Assembly: GCF_003254395.2 (NCBI RefSeq)
Contig: NC_037648.1
Coordinates: 12,710,330 to 12,774,329, forward strand
Reading direction: 5' to 3'
Source: Apis mellifera
Lineage: Eukaryota > Arthropoda > Insecta > Hymenoptera > Apidae
DNA: 64,000 bases
The translations under genes and the position numbers were made by a program. Within the stretch, counting starts at the first letter, position 1. Every line of letters begins with the position of its first letter. The notes under the pieces are model-generated. The model had not been told where the DNA came from. It saw only the letters and a list, made by a program, of their open reading frames with translations, and did no database searches. Below are positions 49,558 to 60,900 of the stretch, one piece after another.

Positions 49558-52500
49558 AAAAAGATTAATCTTTCTAACACGTTGAACGATTTTTCCCCTG
49601 TTTAAAAACTTATGATTTTCAAAATTTCTCAAATTTCTCAACATTAAAACTTTGGAAAAATAAAATTAACTTAATTCGACCGTTCAAACGTGTGTAATCA
49701 TATCGATAATTCGCGTATATGGAAACCATCTATGTTTTGTAGAAACGATCGATACTTAGGCCGATTTCGTGGATGTTCGGTCTCCAGGTCCGTGCGAATA
49801 TCGTAAAAAACCGTGTGGAAACACAATCCGCGTGCCCTCGTCTCCCACGAGAAACATATCGAGAACGCACTTCTCTTAATCTCGAACGATTAATTAAACG
49901 CTCGCTTGATGATCCGAGCGGATATTATATAAAAAACAATTGTCCGATCGCGTCGGCCACACTCGCGGAGCACGATCGAATTCAACGAGTCGTTGGCCAG
50001 ATATCTCGACTCAACGCTTCCGAGTGTACTGATCGATTGTACCGTATCTCTCTGATCATTCAGACGTAGTTTCGAGATGCTGTCCGCATCGAGGAGTCTG
50101 ATAATACGATAATATAACGTGGTTGAGTAAAGGCTAAGGGCTAACCGGGTCCGAGGTCGTCGAACAATGCGAACATCGATACGTTTGATTACCTCCTTTC
50201 ACGTATGCATTTCACGTGTATATCGAGTATATCGGAAGATTATTTGAGAGCGAGCCAATTTTAACGATCGATTTTATCGATCGAGGTAAAATAACCTTTA
50301 CGGTTTATTCGATACCGTAAAAGTTTCTTTAAATTTGATTTTTTGATCAACACGATATTTTATTCGTAATTCATACGAATATTTTATATAAGAATTCGTA
50401 TGGATTTGAAAATGTTCGTTAAAGATGCAACAATTCGAGTGGTATTAATGATACAATTATATATGAAAAGGATAACTTGATATTCGAGTATCGATCCAAG
50501 AGTTAAAAATATAGGTTAGGTGAAAAGTTGCACAGTCGGTATTGTCGTAAACGAGAGTTCCAAGATATATACGCAGCGAAGGAAATTAAGCGAATACAAT
50601 AATATCGTTTCAATGGTATTTTTCTTAATCCACGTTAAATTCGTATTTAATCGCGTTTTCTGATATATATATTATATTCCGTACGAGGAATGCTTTTTAA
50701 AAAACGATCGCACAATGAAACATTGAGAAGTGTACAAGGAAGAGGTCGTATTTTCGACGAAACTAGCTATGATACATTTAGAATAACAATTTAGTAAACA
50801 ACAATTTCAAGAATCCTGAAGAAATCGTTTGAGCATCGCTTTTACCATTTATTAAATTAACATCGATTATCGATCGAGAGACTCGGACTCGGTTCGAAGA
50901 GCTCTTTACTCGAGCAAAATTTCGTTTATCGATAATACCTTATCTATTAATACCTCGATGTTCGAGTGGAATAGACGTTAAAAACACCGTCTAATTCGAA
51001 TAATAATCGTCAATCTGAGATATCACAGATTATCCAAATAATTTCAATTAGCCGCCTTATTAATTATTATCGATTAATTTTCTCCGTGTGTTACGAACAA
51101 CACAAACGCTCGCGATTTCTCCTTATTTTATTTTATTTTTGTTATTTTATTTTATTTTTTTTCTATTTTTCTCCATCGTCATCTCGAAATCGTTGAACGT
51201 CGACGAACGATTTCGCGTGGTCGGACATGTGCGAATCATTAATCGATATATAAATAATTCGCTGAAATTCGTCCGAAATTTTCGCACGGGCCCGATACAT
51301 TAAACTCGAGTCTTCCGCGTCAATTGCAATAATTTACGATGTCCTGCGTGTGTGTCTTCTCTTTCTCTGTGTGTCGCATTTATTTATTTATTTTTTTTTC
51401 CTCTCTTTATTGTATAATATATATATATATATATATTTTTTCTTTTTTTTATTTTTAATTTAATTCTCTTTAGCCTAGCGGCGATAATACGTTACCAAAA
51501 GCTTATAGATACCCTTATGCGCTGCTACCAAGGTTTTTCATTTTTATTTATTTTTTTTTTTTTTTAGTTTTCTTACGACTTCTTAATTCCAATCGCATGC
51601 CTACAATTCCTTCTTACACTTGTCCATATTATTACACCGTCCACGTTTTGCAGTTGTTCCACGTTTGCAATTGCATTTATTTCCCTTTATTTTTTTTTTT
51701 TTTTATTGCGTGCCTGCCGTGCTCGTGAGACCGATACTTACGCCTACGTTTTTTTTTAATGTTTTTCGCCGCACTTTTTGCCGTTTATTATAAGTTAATA
51801 ATTGATTGCGATTTTTGCACACTCTCACTCACTCCCACCCATTCTCGCTTCTACTCTCTTTCTTTCGTTCTTTCATCCCTCTCTTCCTTCACGTTCCCTT
51901 CAAGGAAGATTACTCACGAAAAAAATGAACTTTTACAATGTGGTTTTTAACACTAATGCGTGTTTGTTCCTTGTCGCGCGACCAAGGAACCCCCTCGAGA
52001 ACAATTTCGAGAATTTTCTTTTTTATTCAACGCCATTTATCATGAAAATCACAGTGGAAAAACTTGAGAGAAAGTAAGAAATATTTTTTTTTAATTTTTA
52101 CAACAACAATTTTTTACGATTCTAACTCTTTCACGTTTTAATATACATATATATGGATATAAAACAAAGCAAATTGTTGATCGACGAAAAGCTGATACAT
52201 CAAATTTTTCTTCTATAATTTCCATTAATTTCCAATTTTAATTCGCATCCCGAGGAAAAGGGCGAGATTGATTCGAATTTAATCTTTCTCGAAAGATTAA
52301 ACCCGAGGAAAGATTCCTTGATCGGGCGCGGTTTCACTTTTTTTTGTACTCTCTACGATCGACATCAAGCACGTAATTTCGATCTAATTTCGATTTGCCA
52401 CGTCTACTATCCGTGCATCGATCGAAGGGTTATCTCTAACTCGATCCCTTCGACCCATTCGAGGTCCTCAACCACGCCAATCAATCATGTGGACGAACCA

Positions 52501-53524
52501 TCATCGATCACTCATCTCTAAGAATTTTATTAATTATTATTAGGTAAATTTCTTCATCCTCTCCTCGTTTTTTTTTTTTTTTTTTTTTTCTCTATTTATT
52601 ATCGTTTGATTAGTTGCACTAGCCTTGATTGTCGGCATTTAAGGGCTGCTTGGCAGGCAGCGTTTATGGCGACGTGCGACTCTCTTCGTTCGAGCGCGAT
52701 ATAGTTTTGTTTCGATTATTATTATTTTTATTTTTTTATTTTTTTTTTCCTCTTATAAGTCCTCTCTTTATCAACCGTGAAAATTGTCCCGTTTCGATCG
52801 AACTTACGAGTAACATCGAGTAAAAACGTGCTCACCTTCTCGAAACCCGAATTCAGATCCAGAGTTACAACTATAGGAATAATTCGGAACAAGTTCGAAT
52901 CGATTCACGGTACAAATTTGAAAAGACACATAGAGATTTACGATTATGTTAACCGGTGGATCGATTTCGAGCGACGAGAAGGACATACATACACGGTGGA
53001 ATCCCGCAAGATCGATCGATCCCGAACGATTATCCATCCTCCAACATCAACCGCGTCTGAACGAACATCGATCTTCCACCACGTCGACCTAGAGTGGCCC
53101 GAAGGAATTCCTCGGATTCGTCGATCGATCGTCTTGTTCGAGGATTCTTACGTTCTTTCTCATATTTTGTTTTTTTCTTCTAGAATATTTTTGCATACGA
53201 TCGACGAATTCTCCGAAATCGATCCTCTTAAGAGATCCTCTTCGGGCCGCTCCCCGGGATCGATGTATTTGTGATCGAGAGAAAGGGGAATACGTTGTTG
53301 CCCTCGACGACGAGGTCCCTTTCCTTTCAAACGAGCTAAAAAGTATACGAGGTGAAACCTGAACGAGGTTCATTATTATCCTAAAGCTTCGCGTCGCGCT
53401 TAACTTACTTAATTCATAGTTATTTAATTTCTGGAAACAGTATTGTGTTTATAGTACAACTTAGCGATATATAATACAACAAACGATCAACGATAAACGG
53501 GGAACACGCTCGAACCTCGTCGAA

Positions 53525-53542
53525 GGGGGGGGGGGGGGGGGG
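53525..53542. repeat. Homopolymer of 18 G
   Basis: An uninterrupted run of 18 G on the plus strand in an AT-rich context. In the minus-strand transcript it would be a C18 tract. It could be an assembly weak point or a strand-specific structure-former. Confidence 0.85.
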
Positions 53543-53937
53543 AGGAAACGCTTTCCTGCACCAAGGGACTCGTTTCAAAGAGACACGGATATATTACAAA
53601 TATCGAAGAATCAAACGGTAGAAAGGATTCGTGTATTCGTGTGTGCGTGTATTTATGTACGTATATATATATGGATAACGATGGAAGGGAAATTTTCTTT
53701 CCTTCCCTTCTTTCCTTCTCCTATTTTTTTCCTTTTCATCTCCTCTCCCACGTTACACGATACACAGACTAGGCGCGAAGCTGTACATAAAACTTAAGAC
53801 TAGGCTTTCTATGAAATAATGTATATGCGTGTACGTGTGTGCGTGTATGCATGTGTCACGTCGGTACAGGAGGTAGTAGCCAAGGGGATCATGGTAGAGA
53901 CCGATGTAATCGAAGAGGGAGAAACGTCGCGAAGCGC

Positions 53938-54301
53938 GAGCTTGCAAGCTCTGTGTCTGTACTCGATCTAAAGGCGACTCGCTCGTAGAGAGAGAGAGAG
54001 AAAGAGAAGAAGGCGGTTCTCTGAATGAAGAAGGCGATTGATGGAAGCTTGCAAGCTTATTATCGACACAAGCTCGGATATCCTCGGAAAGCGGAGCGAT
54101 ATACAAACGGCGCCAATGAGCAGAAAATGACTGAATGTATATGTGCATGCGTGTACATGTTTTTACGCGCGTGTAAGCGTCGATATAAAAAACGCGGGAC
54201 GCGAACTTGCAAGCTCGCGCTAAGCTCGTTCGCTGAGATGTCGACACCTTCGTCTCGAAGGTTTCGCTGTGTATAAAAAATGAGTTTAGAGCTTGCAAGC
54301 T
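53938..54301. repeat. Four copies of the palindromic word CTTGCAAGCT
   Basis: CTTGCAAGCT occurs at 53941-53950, 54048-54057, 54206-54215 and 54292-54301. Copies one and two extend to 14-bp perfect palindromes (GAGCTTGCAAGCTC at 53938-53951 and AAGCTTGCAAGCTT at 54045-54058). Spacing is irregular (107, 158 and 86) and the sequence between copies is not repeated, so this is not a tandem repeat. Confidence 0.9.
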
Positions 54302-54975
54302 TGCGAGAGGCGCGACACCGTTCGCCGATTCTTCGCGAGAGACCGATCGAGGCCGAGGCGAGGGGCAAACACGGGGAGGAGGAACTGCGAGGAGCCTCGC
54401 AACGAGCCTCGAATCCTCGAGCGTCGAATCTCGAAACAGTGTCTCGAATCGCGCCATAATAGCTAGCTAGTTGCGCCATCTGGATGAATGGGAGACAGGG
54501 AAGGAGATCGTGGACTAGAAATTTGTGTTTGTATATATCCGCTTTCGGAGAGAGAAAGAGAGAGAGAGCAAAAGTGAAAAGTTTCGTCGGTAGCAAAGAG
54601 GGATCTCCGCAGGCTGATGCAGGTGGCTGATATACAACGGTTACTTATTAACGGTTTACTTATTATACAAACGATAAGTTCACGCCTCATCCCCTGGCTC
54701 TGACTAGCATTTTTTATTTTTTTTTTTTTTGGTTTTTTTTCTTCTTTTAATCGGTTCGTTCACGCTATACGCTTTCACCGCTACGTTCCAGGACCGGGTC
54801 TCGGAGTTACGTCCGATTATTATTATTATTATTACTTTTTTCTTCTTTCTATATATATTCGAGCTACAGTCTAGTCCTGAACGACGAGAGCCTTCTTGAC
54901 GAGCATCCACATCCATCTGGGATGTATCAGAAGTAGGCGAGCTAGAGACAACGAGGGAGCGTTCGGCTTGAGGCA

Positions 54976-57900
54976 CTAGGACGCGTCCAGGGCGAGGCAC
55001 TCTGCGAGGAAGTCCTCTATGGAACGATAAGCGTGTTCCAACACGCCTGACAAGGCGTGGTCTTCGTCCGCGTAACTCTGTAATAATTACACAAAGATTC
55101 AAAGTCACGAAGTGTATCAATTCTATCATATAGATGTACAGATGCGTCTAGAATCGTCTAGCAGAACAAATAGATATTTTTGACGTGACGGACGAGGCGA
55201 GTGGATTGGGAGGATCACGTACCTGGTACCTGAAGATGATACCCGCTTCGGTCAGAGCCTTAGCGAAGGCGACACCGTGCGTATAAGGCGCTGTAAGGTC
55301 GGCTAGACCGTGAAGAAGGTAGAGACTGTGACTGGGCACCAACCTGGCGCGTTGGGTCAGGTCAGCCTCCACGTAACCTTTGTAGTTCTCTGCGGGAGCG
55401 CCAAGGACTCGCTCCGTGAACGCGGAATCTGCACGAAAAGATCAGGAGGACTCTCATCCGGGAAACAGCAGTGTAAACAACACTCGATACAGAAGTATAC
55501 ATAGTCCAAGGAAATTATCTTTTTCGCCAACTCACTGTAGTAGAGCCAATCGGCGATAGGATTCACAGCGACGCCACACTTGAACACGTTCTCCTGGCTA
55601 CCCAACACCATGGCGGTCACGTAGCCGCCGTATCCCCAACCCCACACACCCACCCTGGTCACGTCCAGGTACTTGAGAGTCTTGAGAAGATGCTTCAACA
55701 CGGTCAACTGATCCTGAACTTCGACACCGCCGATTCTTCTGAACAGATCCCGCTTCCCTTGGCCTCTCGCTCCGCGCACGTCCAGCCTCACGTACACCAC
55801 GTCGTTGTGGCTCGACATGTACGTACCCCAATCGATCTTGAACCGGTCGGTCACCGCCTCGCTACCTGGCCGACCGTTCACTTCCACCAGGACGGGGAAC
55901 GCGGCGTCTCTCAGCTCCTCTCGCCACGAGGGTGGCAATAACAGTTGCACCTGAGCTTTCCACCCTTGGGGTAGAGACACCTAAACGATAGGATGAACGT
56001 TAGTTAGCCAGGAGAATTTTAAAAATTGGAAACGGGATGACGAATTACAACCTCGAAGCTTCTTCGAGTCGGCAGCGCCAGTTGCGAAAGCTTGTCCCCT
56101 CTTTGGATCCTCGTGTCGTACAACACGCGGATCATCTTGTGGGTGGTGATCAGGTGTACGGCGGCCAGAGGGAGGCCCGGACCTTCGCAGTAGAGGACGT
56201 AGTAGCCGGATGACTCGTTCTCCATCGGGGGACTTACGGACGCGCCAAAGTGGGTGCAATTTGTGTAATAAAACCTGTAACGGAACGATTGTATAGGAAT
56301 TGTTACAAGTGGTTGACGAGAGACGATTGAGACGAAGCTCACCTACTGCTCCACAGGACTTCGCCAAGGTCGCACGTGACGCACAACGGTTCGAGATGTC
56401 GAGGATCGTCAGCGGTGGGATCGCGAACAATGTAAAGATGTCTCTGGCCGGGCCTCCTTTCCCTCGTGCCCAAATAGTATACCAAATGGGCCTTGGTGTC
56501 CCACGCTAAGATTTCACTCACCTTGGCGGAAGACGAGGAACAATAACGTAAATGGAAATTCGTATGAAATGCGTATTCGAATCTAACCTCGTAACGACCG
56601 TGAGACAAGACTGCTATCCTCTGTTGAGTCAAGGTCACGTGCTTGATGTGGGTGAAGTGCTCCTTGTCGCCCTCTTGAACGGCGGCCAGCAGCAGAAAGC
56701 TGTCCCCGTCTGGGGCGAACAGGGGATGGGGCTGCGCGTCTAACCACTGTCCCTCAGGCGCCCTCTCGGAATGAGTCTCCTCGCACTCCCACATCGGTGC
56801 GCGGCAAGCGGTCACCAACGAGAGATTCTGCGACCTGGTCATCCAGACGACGGCCACCTGGGTCGAGTCCTCGCCCACCCAACCCGCCGATATCAGATAA
56901 TATTCCCTGTGATAGAGGCAACACCTTGCTCACACCTTGCGTTTTTAAATTAAAACTTATTCTTTGGCACTTTGCAATCTCGAATCTGATCAAAACGGGG
57001 GAGAAAGTATTCATGAAGAAATTGTCTCAAGGAGAATAAAAGAACACTTACTGTCCGTCCAAGGCGGTTGGCGGCTTCAACCTTATCCTGGAGAGGGTGG
57101 TCGAGTTCGCCGTTCCGTTGATCGAGTTGGTCAAGTTGCCCAGCTCCATGATCCACAACTCGACCTCGGGATTTGGCGAGCCGGGAGTGGGGTATCTGAC
57201 GGACCTCGAGGGCGGGAAGGAGCCTCTCCTAGGCGTGAACAGGGGGCTGGAGCTGGGCCCATCCTGACCCGGTTGCGTGCTGAACCAAGGGAATTCCAGG
57301 GCAGTGACCTTGGTGTCGTTGAACGAGGCGAAGAGGAGATGCGTGCCGTCGGAGCTCGGCCAGGCAGCTTCCGGCCGCGGCAACACCTCCTCCTGGTACA
57401 ACCAGTCCGGCACCCCGTTGTAAATCACCCCGGGCAAACCTGTGTCGGTTATCCTCGCGTCCTCTGCCGCCGAGGGCGCTATCCTCACGTAGATGTCGTT
57501 CTCGGATATCATCAGGATGCCGGACGTGTTGCCCAACCAGGCGGCGTGTTGCAGCCGCGTTTGCTGCATCCCCCGCGATGTGTGCAGGCGGAGAGGCGTG
57601 TGGTGGCTGGAGAAAAATGGACGAAGATTGGACAAGTGGAAGAATTAGTCGAAATTCGGAGAAAAGAAGAAGCTTGCTTACTCGTTCGTGACGTCGTAGA
57701 CTGTGTAATAAGCGGTGAAGGTATTCCTGTACACCTGAAAATGAATTTTGTTATTTTAAAATTTTCTTGTCAACGAAATCAATTAAAGATAAAGAGTGGT
57801 CCTTTCTGATTCGATCCGGTGAAAAATGCATAAAACGGTTGTTCACGAGGATGACGACACTTGTACCGAACACGTGTTGACAAAAATATTTGGAAATATT

Positions 57901-60900
57901 CATGACCCAATCGCGTCAGCTGCGATAGAATAAGAAATTTTCGCGATATACACATGTCGCGTTACGAATTCAACGAATATTAAAAAATTAAATCGATTTC
58001 CAACTCCAATTTTATTTATATTTCCGCGAAATGTAAAAGATTGATAAAAGAGGAGCCGATTTTCTTTCAAGCTCGATTATATTATGCAAGAAGAGAAAGA
58101 AACAATTTTTAAAGTTTCGAATCTCTTTTCCCTTTTTCATCGTTTAATGCGATCTCTTTAACAAGGGTCGACGAGGGCCTCGAATCGTTTTATCCTTTCC
58201 TTTTTACTCACCGGCTTGACATTGTGCTTGAACAACACGTAACGCAGATCGGCGCTGCACTGGTAGCCTTGGACGTTCAGCTGTCTCTGGAAATAAAGTC
58301 GGCCAAGATTTACTGGCTTATGCATTTTCCATTTCCCTCGGCTAGCGCCAACTTTACGATCGTTAGCCGTCCTCGTAAAGTTGGCAGAGCTTCCAACTTT
58401 CCCGGAACAACCCCTCGAAGCGCCGGTCCAACGTGCAACGGCCTTTTAGATCAGACACCCTCCCCCGTTAACGACGCCGTTATTTTTCCCAATCTATCTA
58501 CGCGCATTAATTTTATCCTTATTTTCATCAACTCGCCGTATTATTAAATTTATTTTCCAATTATTATTGTTATTATTTTTCTATTGAATTGAATATCCAA
58601 AATAATACTCGATACGAGTGCGTTCAAGATTTCACTCAGCCCGATTAAACGATCACACTTCACTTCTCGTCGAGGCTCAAGCCCTCATCGGGGGTTCGAT
58701 TTCGTTAACATTTATTAAAAGCAAACGAGAAGAGCCTCTTCCATCCGTCAACGAGCGCATCGAACGTTCTTCTGGAATCAGCAAAAGCGATCGTCACCAC
58801 TGCGTGCTCATTAACGAGCGACCCAACCGCAATCGACCAACGCTATTTACCCTCAATCGTATTCTCATATCCCTCATTGTCGGCCGAACGAGAACGAATC
58901 CTTCGTTAACGAGTGGCAAATTGACATTGTCGCTTCTCCAACAAAACCCCCTCCTCCTCTTCGAAATTATCCCTCCTCGTCGACAATTAACGACTGTTGC
59001 AACGATATCTTTCCCAAAATTATTTATACTCTTTCTTTTTCCTTCTCTTCTTTCTTTGTCGCTTCTCCAACAAAACTTCCTCCTCCTCTCCTCTTCGAAA
59101 TTATCCCTCCTCGTCGACAATTAACGACTGTTGCAACGATATCTTTCCCAAATTTATTTATACTCTTTCTTTTTCCTCCTCTTCTTTCTTTTTCTTTTCT
59201 TTTCTTTTTTTTTCTTCGAGGCGATCGTTTCCCCACGGGCAAGCGGGCATCATTTTCCGTCGAGCGGAAAATGCAATAGCGGACGAGGGAGCGACCCCCT
59301 TTTCTCTTGAATAAACCGAATACCTCGAACTTTGCCTTTATATATATATGTATATATATGGGTTACTCTGTTTTATGGCGCGAGCTAAATTCACCTCCAC
59401 CGATAGATAAGAAGGAAAGGACGTTTGATGTTAAGATCCTCTTCCTCCCTTCTTTTCTCATAATTATAAGCAGCAATTTTTCCCTTCCTAATTTGCATTC
59501 CTCGTGCGAATTAATGCAGCGAAACTATTGCTCGTTTGTTGAATTTTTTAAAATAATTTTAATAAGTTTATTCTTCTTCTATTAACATTTGGATTATATT
59601 TTAGAAAATTAGAATTCATCTAGTTCGTAATGATATCTTTCGTGTTGTTAATCTCGGATTAAAATTAATTAACTGAGATTATCATATTTTATAGCGATAT
59701 TTAATTTATTTTGAAATCATCATCTCACTTTTATTAACCTCTCTCATTTGGATTAGAACGAGATTACCGTCGTTGAAAATCTTTTTTTTTTTTTTTCAAG
59801 AAAAACTGCTTTTTAATTGCGATTAACCTCGACGATGGCGATGAATTTTGCCAGGGATGGTTCTCTCCCTGTTTAATTAATCTTTTCATCGTTCGCGCGA
59901 TGAAATTTACGATCCTCTTTGGAGATTTGTTCAAGAAATTTTTTTCAAGCTCTAAGAAATTCTGATTAACAAAAAGAAATGTTCGATCCTAATTTTAGAA
60001 CCGCGAAATTGCATTAGACTTGATTGAAGTATCTGATCAAGGAATCTTTTCTTCAAATACTACTCTGCTCAACGCTGTGTGAAAGAGCGGCCGTTGCACG
60101 TTCGATTAATTAAGTCGGGACAATTTTAATTGTCGCGGCCGCCTCTGGGCCGATTTTAATCGTTTCGAAGCCAAGATTCGAGCCAAGAATCTTTCCTCCA
60201 ATTTTACTCCAATTTCTATCAACGTTTCTTTTTTTAAATCTTTTAACTTCATAAAGATGCATGGAGAGATTAAAATGCACTATGCAAATTCGTAACGAAT
60301 TGTCAGGAAATTTCTTCATCAACTTTGGAGAATGAAAATCATTCAACAAAAAATTTTATTTATTGCTAAAAAAATATCAGGTATTATATACATAAAAATA
60401 TCGACATTTGAATTAATAGGATTTTTAAAAAAATGGACTCTATTGTTTTCTAATGGACGAATTAATGCTTTTCGCGTGCAATTTCCAACTATTGTTCGAG
60501 CAGAGCTCGCAGAGGAGTTGTCATGACAATTTTCGTTCGAATTTTCGCACCATCGCCGAATTAGACCGCCTCTATACATTCTGTACGCGTCATCCCATTT
60601 TTCCATGTGTCGCGAATAAAAAATTATCGAGTCGATTATTCTCTCTTATTTTCGAACTAAATGCAAAAGTTATATTCAACTCGAACCCTCACACCTTTTG
60701 TGTGAAATATTATACGAAATGTTGCTCTAACAATATTTCACACAATTTCATAATCTAAAATATTCAACGCGTTCACAATTCTGAAATAAAGATAAATTAT
60801 GAAGAGGTCGTATAAAATATATAAAAAAAAAATCTTGTCTCATCTTTGCTAGAGAAAAAGAGAGAGAATCACATTAATTCGTCGCGAATGCGTTGAAATA

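Larger units (their letters stand above)
49395..54975 (-). other. Gene-free stretch, probable long 3' UTR of the DPP-like gene
   Basis: No exon with splice-linked frame was found on either strand. The region is AT-rich with long T runs on the plus strand (51,150; 51,550; 51,690; 52,570; 52,735; 54,718), a G18 run at 53,525-53,542 and four palindromic repeats at 53,938-54,301. No strong AATAAA is seen on the minus strand close to the DPP stop, apart from one inside the A/T run near 54,714-54,722. Long 3' UTRs are common for neuronal insect genes, so one reaching 49,357 is plausible but unproven. Confidence 0.35.

Noticed and set aside
52777..53274. Plus-strand ORF of 165 codons
   Set aside because: Antisense to the putative DPP-like 3' UTR, made of the GATCGATC-type words common in this genome, and no family recognised.
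53753..54457. Minus-strand ORF of 234 codons
   Set aside because: It reads through the palindromic repeats, microsatellites and TG-rich simple sequence; composition is Ser/Arg/Leu repeats without any motif. Most likely 3' UTR of the DPP-like gene.
58618..59124. Plus-strand ORF of 168 codons
   Set aside because: Lies in an intron of the DPP-like gene and crosses a recent CT-rich duplication, which explains the open frame.
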